Below, in pieces: positions 44,732 through 58,000 of a stretch of DNA of 64,000 nt. Numbering within the stretch: position 1 is the first letter of the stretch; every line of letters begins with the position of its first letter. A program made the translations under genes and the position numbers. The stretch is from Argopecten irradians. Its lineage: Eukaryota > Mollusca > Bivalvia > Pectinida > Pectinidae. Under the pieces are notes generated by a model, which had not been told where the DNA came from, made no database searches, and worked only from the letters and a program-made list of their open reading frames with translations. The stretch lies in the NCBI RefSeq assembly GCF_041381155.1, contig NC_091137.1:17665765-17729764 (forward strand), in the 5' to 3' direction.

Positions 44732-46966
44732 TTTGACAACTTGTGATCATGTGATAATGAAGTATAATATAAAGTATAGAACCAAACACGGAACCAGTTT
44801 TATCCGTATTTTTATAGAAACACATATTTGTTTTGTGATTTATTTTAGAAAATGAATGCACTAGTAAGCAACCCTTCATATAAAATTATCTTTTACTGAT
44901 ATCATTTTTAAGTGAAACATTACACCCTTTCACATTTATATCCGGATATTATGTCCAAAACCCAAGTTCTATCACATCCCTTCTCTCGGAACTCATTTCA
45001 GGTTTAATAATCTCAGAGAATTCCGAAGGTCAAGGAGGAGATTTCTGCTTTACGTGTGTGTTAGATCTGACAGGTGCAATATTATGACATTTCGAAGATG
45101 AAATGACCATGGTAAATGATCGATATGTAGTGTTTTTGCTCTTGAACCTATTTCCGTAAAATATCTTTATAAAGACTTTACGTTAGCCCTCATTTTTGGC
45201 GTTTGCAAAGTGTAAACAGATCTGATCACCCCATTCGTTTCAGTAGGAAAATGGCGAAACATGAAAGGACTAGGCCTATAAAGTAGGCCTACCTAATACC
45301 TATAAGCCGAATGTCGACGTAATAGGGAAATATCCCGTATATAGGCCTATACATATTTATACAATATTTTTAAATCTCTTTATTTCTTCAATTTTAAATA
45401 AGTCACAGGTGATTGAAGTTTTTATTCTAATGATACTTGTGGAATCATGTTAATAATACTACTAATATGAATTTAAGGCAAAGCCTCAGAAGAGCGCAGC
45501 TACATGTAAAAGATTATAACATCATAACTTTATATTGTCAATATTTTTCTATGAGATTAACAATAGAATATTTCACTGACATGCAAATACTATCGATAGT
45601 TAGAAAGAATTCAAAACAATCCAAATGGAATAGTTCAATATACACGTACTTCAATCTTGTTTTCATCAGATGCAGAGAAAACTTGGCAACATGCCATGCT
45701 ATCAAAAATACGCGCAAATCTGTGCCGTCATCTTTGTGTCAGGTCTTGTGACGTCACTGCTGACGGTGCCGTGCGCTTGAGAACATACACAGTACATATT
45801 GGACAACTACATTTATTGCGTTGTTCTTGTACATGTGTAAATTAAAACTACCTACAGTAATTTTAAAGCGTATACTGATAACACATTTAGTCTAGTACAG
45901 AAATTTCAAATCTCGTCGTGCTGATAACGAGAATTAAAACATGGCTGCCTACATGGAGGCGCGAGACTTTTCGCGCGGGACACAATTTCAAAGTCCAAGG
46001 GGTACTGGAGTGTATTGGAATCTATATGCTCACACACGTGTTATGGTTAGTAGAGCTTCGCTCTATGCGGCCTTTGGCCGCGCAGAGAGCTGCGCTCTTA
46101 TGAAAGTATAGTAAAAATATCAGTACATGTACCAGATATTATTAGACCCAACAGGCGTCCTGCCGCCCTGCCCATGGCGCTTATGTTTTAGAAAATAAGG
46201 TGTCGCTTGATAGAACCAAAATTGTCGTACAAAGTAACTAAAGTAAGTCATAAATCAATTTGCAAAAGAAATCAAGTAAAGAATTTAACTTACACAGATT
46301 TCATATTTTCACTTCGTATTCATAATTTCGAGGTAAGTGAAATTGTATGCATTTATAGAAACCTCAAAAGGAGGAGGGATGCTTATTGGCCATGGGTTGA
46401 ATACAGTGTAACAGGAGAGGAGAAAATGTAGCGACAAGACCGGGACCTCTGAACACTAGCTGAATGCTCTACTGCTGAGCTACCTGGTCACTGATGATAA
46501 ACCTAGTCCAATTGCACACTCCTCCCTTCTTTCCTTGAAGACGTAAAAGACCCTTGTTTTCTGATCAGTTTATCATCTGTCCGACATCATTGGAAAGCCA
46601 AAAAAAGGCTTTTAGTGATATATAGTAATATTTACAATAATGGTAAAATACCACCATCTTGAGTATAATAGTTGGACACCAAGTTTGTAACAGGAAAGGA
46701 GAAAAATATAGTGGCCAGACTGGGATTCAGCTTTTGATAATTTAAGTTTACCGCTATTTCCTAGAAAACACACAAGAAATATCTTCTCAAACTAGTCTTT
46801 AGCCGTACATACTCCATTTCTAGATGGAAAACAAAATTTTTATTGTAAAAGCATCCTTTATTTTGACAAAATTCATTTGCATTTATGACTGTAAAGTTTC
46901 ACCATTTTACTAAATATTGAAGTGGAAGAGGAAACCATATAATATGTATAATAATATTTGTTTCAG
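44732..46966. promoter_or_regulatory. Divergent region between ATP6V1F and TMUB
   Basis: The two start codons are 2.3 kb apart in opposite directions. A non-coding first TMUB exon is expected here because 46967 is preceded by a splice acceptor (ATTTGTTTCAG). A candidate donor is CATG|GTAAAT near 45112. A repeat-like GC-rich hairpin (GCGGCCTTTGGCCGC, about 46068) and a tRNA-like repeat occupy the TMUB side. Confidence 0.4.
46406..46495 (-). mobile_element. tRNA-derived SINE-like fragment
   Basis: On the minus strand: GACCAGGTAGCTCAGCAGTA, AGAGCATTCAGC, then AGAGGTCCCGG. TAGCTCAGCAGTAGAGC fits the tRNA A box; the B-box region is degraded. The 3' portion recurs at 46692-46735 (GTAACAGGAAAGGAGAAA on the plus strand). 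Too degraded to be a tRNA gene. Confidence 0.6.
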
Positions 46967-46969
46967 GTG

Positions 46970-47008
46970 ATGTCCAATTCTGAGATGTTAAAGAATCACC
47001 CACATTAG
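46970..47008 (+). other. Upstream ORF of TMUB
   Basis: ATG then 11 codons (MSNSEMLKNHPH) and TAG, ending 33 bases before the main ATG and in the same frame. It lies downstream of the inferred acceptor, so it should be in the mRNA leader and may lower translation of the main frame. Confidence 0.5.
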
Positions 47009-47041
47009 TATTGCACAGTAACAGTACCAACTCTGTCTAAG

Positions 47042-48018
47042 ATGACGCTGATAGAAGGTGTTGGAGATGAAGTGACACTTCTGTTTGCTGTTGGAGTAAT
47101 CGTCTTCATCATCATTCTTGCATGGATCTCCACCAACATTCACGAAATTCCATTTTTCAGTGTAATTATTGTTGAACTGACACAAAGAAGACGTCAGCGT
47201 GCGAATGCCAACAATGATAATGAAGCAACAACTCCACTCGCTGATAATGTGTCACCAAATTCAACCTCAACTGAGGGATCCTCAGAAACTGGAGGAGGTC
47301 TTCAAGCAGAGGAAAGTCCAGTGACAGAAGCTTCTTCAAGTGGTGAATCCGGCCAGAGGTCACCTGTCTCTGATGAAACTGAGGTAGAAACAACTGTACG
47401 GTTTGTGAATGTGTTAGATAATAGCAGGATTGAGGAGTCAGCTGTGCGCAATCTCAGTAGCGCTCATCGTAGAAGAGAGGAGGGGCATGGCATTGAAAAT
47501 AGTGATATAGTCTCACAGATTCAAGAAAGTATCAGTTTACCACAAACTTTAAATGAAACTCATAACCAAATAATTCCTGATGCACCGGATGATAATTTAT
47601 CTGAAACAGAGCTAAGAAGAAGAAGAGTTGCTTTCTTTGATCAGAAAAAAGACAATAATGGACAAACTATATCTGACACCATATTAGACAACTCTGTTGA
47701 TACTGGTATATCTGGTGGAAGCCCAGTCACTTCCAATTCGTCCAGTGAACAGGAGACTACTTACTCTGTTTGTGATAAATCTAGCTGTGATAGTGTACCT
47801 CATGCATCTAGGGAAGAAAAGCCTACTGATGGACAGAGTAGTGGTGTTAGCCAATCAGAGGACGGCTTACAACCAGAAGATAATCAACATGAGGCTAGTC
47901 TGGAAGATGAAGTCAGAGATGATGGGACAGGGAGAATAAGGATAAGGCTAAAATATTTGAATGACACTCAAAGAAACGTTGTAGCGTCACCTACTGATAC
48001 CGTTGGACAATTTCGAAG
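47042..48018 (+). CDS. TMUB: TMUB coding exon 1
   Basis: Encodes the N-terminal membrane helix, the whole acidic linker and the first strands of the ubiquitin-like domain, ending VGQFR plus two bases (phase 2). Confidence 0.95.
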
Positions 48019-48809
48019 GTAAATAAAGTTCACTTCATTTTTCCTTTGCTTCACCAAATAAATATATATGTACATGTCCCTCCTGAATATGCTGGGTGAT
48101 AGGTTTCTACCCCTGCATAACCTCCTACCCAGTCCCTGAAAGTTTTGTTGCCTTGTGATAGGTCCCTATCCCCCCTACCCGCCCCCCTCCCTATCATCGT
48201 CGTCATCATTGATTTCATCATCAGTAAATATTTTATCTTCTTACTTCTTCAGCTCCTCATTTGTCAGTAAACTTCCCAAATATCCTTAATTAGAGAGGTA
48301 GGCATCAGAGAAAATTACTGAATTCAATATTCAAATTTACTCATCTTTATGATCTTCTTTTCAGTAGCTAATTAAGTTGTAGTACCACTACATTGTAACT
48401 TAAAATTTATACATTTTCTTTCAGGGTAAACTTTGCATCTGAACTTCAGGATAACAAAGTGGTCCGGTTTATTTTCAATGGACGAGACCTACGCAGTGAT
48501 ACAATGACCTTGGATTCCTACAACGTAGTTGACAACAGCGTGCTCCACTGCTTAATTACACAAATGAACCGTGAAAGCCCACCCCCTCGTGCGGACACCG
48601 AGGGTGGATTTGACATGGGAACGATAATGCTTCCTTTGTTTGGGGTTATTCTGTGTATCATGTGGTATCTTCGTTTTGAATATAGACCGTTCTTCTCAGC
48701 TACGTCAACTATATCCTTGTTTGGAATTACCTCCCTTTATGTGGCTGCTGTTCTTGCGTCGTGGGAAAGTCACCGTCGTGGTCATCATGTACATGATCAT
48801 ATTGACTGA
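47042..48809 (+). CDS. TMUB: Transmembrane and ubiquitin-like domain protein (TMUB1/2 type)
   Basis: Exons 47042-48018 and 48425-48809 join AAG|GTAAAT ... TTTCAG in phase, giving 453 residues (human TMUB1 246, TMUB2 about 321). The start MTLIEGVGDEVT matches the vertebrate proteins exactly. Domains: N-terminal membrane helix about 13-32; a long acidic Ser/Glu-rich linker about 45-295; ubiquitin-like domain about 298-372 (RIRIRLKYLNDTQ ... VVRFIFNGRDLRSD ... SVLHCLIT); two C-terminal membrane helices about 390-408 and 416-437 around FEYRPFFSAT. Family members sit in ER and other membranes and have been linked to ER-associated degradation and receptor recycling. A candidate poly(A) signal AATAAA is at 49289-49294. 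I cannot tell TMUB1 from TMUB2 orthology. Confidence 0.95.
48425..48809 (+). CDS. TMUB: TMUB coding exon 2 and stop
   Basis: Acceptor CTTTCAG before 48425. Encodes VNFASELQDNKVVRFIFNGR, the rest of the ubiquitin-like fold, two membrane helices and a His-rich tail (HRRGHHVHDHID). Confidence 0.95.
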
Positions 48810-51800
48810 AGTGCATGTGAATTCAATGGTGTTAGCTCCAATTCTGAACCAGGTCATATGACTTTGGCTATACACAAATTAAAGCTTTTCATTTAAAATA
48901 GTTTAGTTTTGCAGGTCAGGAAATCAAACCAAATTAAAACAAAAAAGCAATTGCTATAAAATGTATAATTGATTTATTTACTTTTAAAATAATATGTTTT
49001 GTTCCTGCTAACATAATTTAAAGCTAGCTATGTATTTTGTCCAAGCAAGGGGAAAATCTCAAGAAAAAATGCAAGAACTGTGTTCCATTTCTTTTTTGTC
49101 AAAATCATCTGTTTGGTAGTTTTGTTGCTCTACTGGCGTGTACATGTAATTCCATATGATATAAAAATACACATTAACAGGATCCTGAAAAAAAATATAT
49201 AAAAGAACAGATAAAAAAAGAAATGCCTTGATTTCTTGTTAAACCAACAAAACTTTTGGTTGTTCTATACTGGCATTTCAATAACGAAAATAAATTACTC
49301 TATATTGTGTATGTGCATATACAACTTGGAAACCGCTGAATGCCATATTCAATTTGTCTGACTAAATTGTGATGATTGCTTACATACCGGTAATTCTTTC
49401 TTAACATTACATAGCACTGAAACTATATGGACTGAAAATCAAATGAATTCAGAATTTTTTGCCGGTATCTATGATCTCTATTGAATATTTCAGACTTTGT
49501 TACGTATACATAGTAACTGATTGGCAGGTCAAATACCACAGATTGACATATAAAGATGATCAGGAATTCATACATTAAGTTTTAGCTAAAAAGAAAACTT
49601 GTATTGGAAAGACAACATTTTGAAATCATATGTACTCTGGTACCTTCATGTTATTTTTATATGCATGGTATTCTACATATTAGAGTTGATCTCCAAGATT
49701 GCCATAAATTTCTTTTCTGCTCCTGAAAATGTCAAGATTGCAGCTTTTGGGTATACATGTACATGTAGATGTCCCTTTTGTGATACTAAGGTAAAAGGTA
49801 TGTTTTGTGTCTCTGTTTGTTCTAATTTGTTTTCTGTTATATTTATTATTTTTTGTTGCCTTCCATTTTCACTCGTGTATTGTTTCATTAATATGATGTT
49901 GATGAATTAGTTTTTCATGAGGGTGTAGCATTACTTGTACTCTTCAATGCATTTTTTAGATAAAAAGAAAACGAGGGAAAATTGAAATTTAAATGTTTTC
50001 TTGGTTTGGAATGAATGTATGAACTGATGTTATTTTTATCCAGAGGTACCCTACCGCTATTAAAAAGACATTGATTGTAAAATTGATCTGGTAGGGGTTG
50101 AACCCAAATATTTTCAATGATTTTTTAACCATTTTTTAAGACATTTATTTTACATCTACTAGTTAACAAAGATCAATAATTTTACATTTTAAATAATATA
50201 TATTTATTTTGAAAATTATAAGAATTATAACTCATATAATTTAAATTGTATCTTTATATATCAGACCACATATAAGGCTGACTTTAAGTTTAAATACACG
50301 TTCTTTACTAAAGCAAGAATTATCCTGGTGGAGAAGGAGGGGGGGGGGTGGTGGAAAAAAAATGGTTGCTAAGATCTACTCTATATAAAATTGTCCCTTT
50401 TTGAATCGGTGATTTGTATTCTGTGATTGTTACCTCTCTGTCATATTTTAACACCAACTTGCTAAGGCTTATAATTATGAATGTTGATTGAATATCAATT
50501 TTATGTAACATTAAAGCTTTTGTGAATACTGACTTATGGCTGAAGGATGAGTCCTTAGGTGAAATGATAATAAGCAAAAAATTTAATTGAATCTGATTAT
50601 TTTGGTAATTTATCCATCGGTAAAATTATAATTAGTGTTTATTGACCATTATTCTGTTTTAATTTAGTAATCGATTGATTATGATCTTCTTAAAGAGTGT
50701 ATCAATAGTGAAAGGTAAATATCCATAAAAATTATTTAATGTCAGAAAATTCATGTTATTTTTATATAATCTTGAATCTTTCTCATGTAAAATTTCTATG
50801 CAAAACCACATTTCAAAATGTCTTAGATACAAAATATATTAAAATTAAGAAAACATTGACTTCTTCCTACTGCTGGTTCACCTTTCTAAAATTCCTCAGG
50901 AAAACTTAAAGCTTGAATACCAGGTATATAAATATAGGAGAGTAAAATGTATCCGATTTTAAAATAATTACGTTAAACAGTAGGTTTTCCTCAGTAGATC
51001 ATTGATTGTGATCATGATATTACAACCGATTCCCAACATTTTAGTGCTAATTGATGATGGTGAGATCCAAAGGTGTACATCAAGATACAATTTGTATTTG
51101 CTTGTAGATGAAATTCTAGAGTTATACATACAACAGTGTATATTTTTTATGTGAAGTTGAAACAAATTAAATATGATCATGACCATCACTGCAGATCAGT
51201 ATGATGAGCATCAGGAATGGATGCCATATGCCGCAGTAATTTAATTGATTTCACTTCTTTGTTTCCAGCAAATATGCAAATTTATATTTACTGATCAACA
51301 TTCAGTAATTTTCATTTAAAATCTATTTTAAGTAATGAAAGAAATTATACAGAAATCAGGTTAATCATCTCAGTATTTGAGACTTAGCTGATGTTTATTT
51401 CGTAAAGGGAGACAACTTGATCAGCTGGTAAATAAGTAGGACTCTATACATTAGCGCATGACTTCCCTTTTCCATAATTAATCCTTGTTTTCTACTACAC
51501 AAGTATTTATCCTAGCAACTGCAGCAATATCGATTCCTGTGAGGACAGAAAAGTCCCTAAGTCTCATGTATACTGTATTTTCATATTACAGAGTTATCTG
51601 CCCTACAGGTAGGTATTGATTGTGACGTCATTGCAATGTTTATGTCATATTTTTTGAGAAGACAATGTTTTGAGTTTTGCTCACATAATAATGATGTCAC
51701 AATGGATAAAGACCTGCAAAGACAGAATACATGGTCATAGATCTGCTGCTATGCTTGTCTGTTGAATAATTAGCTGACCTTATTAGAGTATGAATCCCAG

Positions 51801-52084
51801 AGTATAATTGTCTGTAGGGAGGCTCGAGATGACATTAAATATCAATATAATTGTGATTGTTACAATTTATTAACAGTCTGTGTAATTGATAGTGTGATTA
51901 TAAATGTCGAATAAATATCCAAACATCAAAACCATTGTATTTTGTTTTCACTGTATATATGGCAACCTTCTCACTCGGCTTCTGGAGAAAATGACGACTT
52001 GTTTTATACACAAAAAGAGTCATTTGGTATGGCATATACGCATTTGCCATCTCTACTACAAGCTAGATTTGCTGTTGGTTGACT
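48810..52084. other. AT-rich spacer downstream of TMUB
   Basis: After the candidate poly(A) signal at 49289 no exon, RNA gene or complete element was recognised. A G-rich tract is at 50331-50365 and a perfect CRE at 51623-51630. The small open frames here look random. Confidence 0.55.
51591..51626 (+). repeat. 36-bp direct repeat, left of the 10-kb array
   Basis: GAGTTATCTGCCCTACAGGT + AGGTATTGATTGTGAC; 33 of 36 bases match 63941-63976 in the same orientation. Confidence 0.8.
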
Positions 52085-55000
52085 GGCCACAATGACAGAG
52101 TATTCAAGGTGCTCTTTGTGTTGAGAGTGGCCATAGTAACGGAGTAGTCAAGGTGCTCTTTGTTAGCTATAGTAACAGAATAGTCAAGGTGATCTTTGTT
52201 GAGAGTGGCTACAATAACGGAGTAATCAAGGTGCTGTTTGTTGAGAGTGGTCACAGTAACAGAGTAGTCAAGGTACTCTTTGTTGAGAGTGGTCACAGTA
52301 ACGGAGTAGTCAAGGTGCTCTTTGTTGAGAGTGGCCACAGTAACGGAGTAGTCAAGGTGCTCTTTGTTGAGAGTGGCCACAGTAATAGAGTAGTCAAGGT
52401 GCTCTTTGTTGAGAGTGGCCACAGTAACGGAGTAGTCAAGGTGCTCTTTGTTGAGAGTGGCCACAGAAATAGAGTAGTCAAGGTACTCTTTGTTGAGAGT
52501 GGTCACAGTAACAGAGTAGTCAAGGTGCTCTTTGTTGAGAGTGGCCACAGTAATAGAGTAGTCAAGGTACTCTTTGTTGAGAGTGGTCACAGTAACAGAG
52601 TAGTCAAGGTGCTCTTTGTTGAGAGTGGTCACAGTAACAGAGTAGTCAAGGTACTCTTTGTTGAGAGTGGTCACAGTAACAGAGTAGTCAAGGTGCTCTT
52701 TGTTGAGAGTGGTCACAGTAACAGAGTAGTCAAGGTGCTCTTTGTTGAGAGTGGTCACAGTAACAGAGTAGTCAAGGTGCTCTTTGTTGAGAGTGGTCAC
52801 AGTAACAGAGTAGTCAAGGTGCTCTTTGTTGAGAGTGGCCACAGTAACAGAGTAGTCAAGGTGCTCTTTGTTGAGAGTGGTCACAGTAACAGAGTAGTCA
52901 AGGTGCTCTTTGTTGAGAGTGGCCACAGTAACAGAGTAGTCAAGGTGCTCTTTGTTGAGAGTGGTCACAGTAACAGAGTAGTCAAGGTGCTCTTTGTTGA
53001 GAGTGGTCACAGTAACAGAGTAGTCAAGGTGCTCTTTGTTGAGAGTGGCCACAGTAAATAGAGTAGTCAGGTGCTCTTTGTTGAGAGTGGTCACAGTAAC
53101 AGAGTAGTCAAGGTGCTCTTTGTTGAGAGTGGCCACAGTAACAGAGTAGTCAAGGTGCTCTTTGTTGAGAGTGGTCACAGTAACAGAGTAGTCAAGGTGC
53201 TCTTTGTTGAGAGTGGCTACAGTAACAGAGTAGTCAAGGTGCTCTTTGTTGAGAGTGGCCACAGTAACAGAGTAGTCAAGGTGCTCTTTGTTGAGAGTGG
53301 TCACAGTAACAGAGTAGTCAAGGTGCTCTTTGTTGAGAGTGGTCACAGTAACAGAGTAGTCAAGGTGCTCTTTGTTGAGAGTGGCCACAGTAACAGAGTA
53401 GTCAAGGTGCTCTTTGTTGAGAGTGGCCACAGTAACAGAGTAGTCAAGGTGCTCTTTGTTGAGAGTGGCCACAGTAATAGAGTAGTCAAGGTACTCTTTG
53501 TTGAGAGTGGTCACAGTAACAGAGTAGTCAAGGTGCTCTTTGTTGAGAGTGGCCACAGTAACAGAGTAGTCAAGGTGCTCTTTGTTGAGAGTGGTCACAG
53601 TAACAGAGTAGTCAAGGTGCTCTTTGTTGAGAGTGGTCACAGTAACAGAGTAGTCAAGGTGCTCTTTGTTGAGAGTGGTCACAGTAACAGAGTAGTCAAG
53701 GTGCTCTTTGTTGAGAGTGGTCACAGTAACAGAGTAGTCAAGGTGCTCTTTGTTGAGAGTGGTCACAGTAACAGAGTAGTCAAGGTGCTCTTTGTTGAGA
53801 GTGGCCACAGTAACAGAGTAGTCAAGGTGCTCTTTGTTGAGAGTGGTCACAGTAACAGAGTAGTCAAGGTGCTCTTTGTTGAGAGTGGCTATAGTAACAG
53901 AGTAGTCAAGGTGCTCTTTGTTGAGAGTGGCCACAGTAACAGAGTAGTCAAGGTGCTCTTTGTTGAGAGTGGCCATAGTAACAGAGTAGTCAAGGTGCTC
54001 TTTGTTGAGAGTGGCTATAGTAACAGAGTAGTCAAGGTGCTCTTTGTTGAGAGTGGCCACAGTAACAGAGTAGTCAAGGTGCTCTTTGTTGAGAGTGGCC
54101 ATAGTAACAGAGTAGTCAAGGTGCTCTTTGTTGAGAGTGGCCATAGTAACAGAGTAGTCAAGGTGCTCTTTGTTGAGAGTGCCATAGTAACAGAGTAGTC
54201 AAGGTGCTCTTTGTTGAGAGTGGTCATAGTAACAGAGTAGTCAAGGTGCTCTTTGTTGAGAGTGGCCATAGTAACAGAGTAGTCAAGGTGCTCTTTGTTG
54301 AGAGTGGCCACAGTAACAGAGTAGTCAAGGTGCTCTTTGTTGAGAGTGGCCACAGTAACAGAGTAGTCAAGGTGCTCTTTGTTGAGAGTGGTCATAGTAA
54401 CAGAGTAGTCAAGGTGCTCTTTGTTGAGAGTGGCCACAGTAACAGAGTAGTCAAGGTGCTCTTTGTTGAGAGTGGCCATAGTAACAGAGTAGTCAAGGTA
54501 CTCTTTGTTGAGAGTGGTCACAGTAACAGAGTAGTCAAGGTGCTCTTTGTTGAGAGTGGTCATAGTAACAGAGTAGTCAAGGTGCTATTTGTTGAGAGTG
54601 GCCACAGTAACAGAGTAGTCAAGGTGCTCTTTGTTGAGAGTGGTCACAGTAACAGAGTAGTCAAGGTGCTCTTTGTTGAGAGTGGTCACAGTAACAGAGT
54701 AGTCAAGGTGCTCTTTGTTGAGAGTGGCCACAGTAACAGAGTAGTCAAGGTACTCTTTGTTGAGAGTGGCCACAGTAACAGAGTAGTCAAGGTGCTCTTT
54801 GTTGAGAGTGGTCACAGTAACAGAGTAGTCAAGGTGCTCTTTGTTGAGAGTGGCCACAGTAACAGAGTAGTCAAGGTGCTCTTTGTTGAGAGTGGTCACA
54901 GTAACAGAGTAGTCAAGGTGCTCTTTGTTGAGAGTGGCCATAGTAACAGAGTAGTCAAGGTACTCTTTGTTGAGAGTGGCCACAGTAACAGAGTAGTCAA

Positions 55001-58000
55001 GGTGCTCTTTGTTGAGAGTGGCCATAGTAACAGAGTAGTCAAGGTGCTCTTTGTTGAGAGTGGCCATAGTAACAGAGTAGTCAAGGTGCTCTTTGTTTAG
55101 AGTGGCTATAGTAACAGAGTAGTCAAGGTGCTCTTTGTTGAGAGTGGCCACAGTAACAGAGTAGTCAAGGTGCTCTTTGTTGAGAGTGGCCACAGTAACA
55201 GAGTAGTCAAGGTGCTCTTTGTTGAGAGTGGCCATAGTAACAGAGTAGTCAAGGTGCTCTTTGTTGAGAGTGGCCACAGTAACAGAGTAGTCAAGGTGCT
55301 CTTTGTTGAGAGTGGCCACAGTAACAGAGTAGTCAAGGTGCTCTTTGTTGAGAGTGGCTATAGTAACAGAGTAGTCAAGGTGCTCTTTGTTGAGAGTGGT
55401 CATAGTAACAGAGTAGTCAAGGTGCTCTTTGTTGAGAGTGGCCATAGTAACAGAGTAGTCAAGGTGCTCTTTGTTGAGAGTGGCCATAGTAACAGAGTAG
55501 TCAAGGTGCTCTTTGTTGAGAGTGGCCACAGTAACAGAGTAGTCAAGGTGCTCTTTGTTGAGAGTGGCCATAGTAACAGAGTAGTCAAGGTGCTCTTTGT
55601 TGAGAGTGGCCATAGTAACAGAGTAGTCAAGGTGCTCTTTGTTGAGAGTGGCTATAGTAACAGAGTAGTCAAGGTGCTCTTTGTTGAGAGTGGCCATAGT
55701 AACAGAGTAGTCAAGGTGCTCTTTGTTGAGAGTGGCTATAGTAACAGAGTAGTCAAGGTGCTCTTTGTTGAGAGTGGCCATAGTAACAGAGTAGTCAAGG
55801 TGCTCTTTGTTGAGAGTGGCCATAGTAACAGAGTAGTCAAGGTGCTCTTTGTTGAGAGTGGCCATAGTAACAGAGTAGTCAAGGTGCTCTTTGTTGAGAG
55901 TGGCCATAGTAACAGAGTAGTCAAGGTGCTCTTTGTTGAGAGTGGCTATAGTAACAGAGTAGTCAAGGTGCTCTTTGTTGAGAGTGGCCATAGTAACAGA
56001 GTAGTCAAGGTGCTCTTTGTTGAGAGTGGCCATAGTAACAGAGTAGTCAAGGTGCTCTTTGTTGAGAGTGGCATAGTAACAGAGTAGTCAAGGTGCTCTT
56101 TGTTGAGAGTGGTCACAGTAACAGAGTAGTCAAGGTGCTCTTTGTTGAGAGTGGTCATAGTAACAGAGTAGTCAAGGTGCTCTTTGTTGAGAGTGGCTAC
56201 AGTAACAGAGTAGTCAAGGTGCTCTTTGTTGAGAGTGGCTATAGTAACAAAGTAGTCAAGGTGCTCTTTGTTGAGAGTGGCCATAGTAACAGAGTAGTCA
56301 AGGTGCTCTTTGTTGAGAGTGGCCATAGTAACAGAGTAGTCAAGGTGCTCTTTGTTGAGAGTGGCCACAGTAACAGAGTAGTCAAGGTGCTCTTTGTTGA
56401 GAGTGGTACAGTAACAGAGTAGTCAAGGTGCTCTTTGTTGAGAGTGGCCAAGTAACAGAGTAGTCAAGGTGCTCTTTGTTGAGAGTGGCCACAGTAACAG
56501 AGTAGTCAAGGTGCTCTTTGTTGAGAGTGGCCACAGTAACAGAGTAGTCAAGGTGCTCTTTGTTGAGAGTGGCCATAGTAACAGAGTAGTCAAGGTGCTC
56601 TTTGTTGAGAGTGGCACAGTAACAGAGTAGTCAAGGTGCTCTTTGTTGAGAGTGGCATAGTAACAGAGTAGTCAAGGTGCTCTTTGTTGAGAGTGGCTCA
56701 TAGTAACAGAGTAGTCAAGGTGCTCTTTGTTGAGAGTGGTCACAGTAACAGAGTAGTCAAGGTGCTCTTTGTTGAGAGTGGCACAGTAACAGAGTAGTCA
56801 AGGTGCTCTTTGTTGAGAGTGGCCACAGTAACAGAGTAGTCAAGGTGCTCTTTGTTGAGAGTGGCACAGTAACAGAGTAGTCAAGGTGCTCTTTGTTGAG
56901 AGTGGCTATAGTAACAGAGTAGTCAAGGTGCTCTTTGTTGAGAGTGGCTATAGTAACAGAGTAGTCAAGGTACTCTTTGTTGAGAGTGGCTATAGAAACA
57001 GAGTAGTCAAGGTGCTCATTGTTGGAGAGTGGTCCATAGTAACAGAGTAGTCAAGGTGCTCTTTGTTGAGAGTGGCCACAGTAACAGAGTAGTCAAGGTG
57101 CTCTTTGTTGAGAGTGGCACAGTAACAGAGTAGTCAAGGTGCTCTTTGTTGAGAGTGGTCATAGTAACAGAGTAGTCAAGGTACTCTTTGTTGAGAGTGG
57201 CTATAGAAACAGAGTAGTCAAGGTGCTCTTTGTTGAGAGTGGTCATAGTAACAGAGTAGTCAAGGTGCTCTTTGTTGAGAGTGGCTACAGTAACAGAGTA
57301 GTCAAGGTGCTCTTTGTTGAGAGTGGCCACAGTAACAGAGTAGTCAAGGTGCTCTTTGTTGAGAGTGGTCACAGTAACAGAGTAGTCAAGGTGCTCTTTG
57401 TTGAGAGTGGCCAAGTAACAGAGTAGTCAAGGTGCTCTTTGTTGAGAGTGGCCATAGTAACAGAGTAGTCAAGGTGCTCTTTGTTGAGAGTGGCAAGTAA
57501 CAGAGTAGTCAAGGTGCTCTTTGTTGAGAGTGGTCACAGTAACAGAGTAGTCAAGGTGCTCTTTGTTGAGAGTGGCCACAGTAACAGAGTAGTCAAGGTG
57601 CTCTTTGTTGAGAGTGGCTATAGTAACAGAGTAGTCAAGGTGCTCTTTGTTGAGAGTGGCTATAGTAACAGAGTAGTCAAGGTGCTCTTTGTTGAGAGTG
57701 GCTATAGTAACAGAGTAGTCAAGGTGCTCTTTGTTGAGAGTGGCCATAGTAACAGAGTAGTCAAGGTGCTCTTTGTTGAGAGTGGCCATAGTAACAGAGT
57801 AGTCAAGGTGCTCTTTGTTGAGAGTGGCATAGTAACAGAGTAGTCAAGGTGCTCTTTGTTGAGAGTGGCCATAGTAACAGAGTAGTCAAGGTGCTCTTTG
57901 TTGAGAGTGGCTATAGTAACAGAGTAGTCAAGGTACTCTTTGTTGAGAGTGGTCATAGTAACAGTGTAGTCAAGGTGCTCTTTGTTGAGAGTGGTCATAG

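Noticed and set aside
45437-45845. Small frames between ATP6V1F and TMUB as genes
   Set aside because: No recognisable domain and overlapping frames; the segment more likely belongs to TMUB leader or intron.
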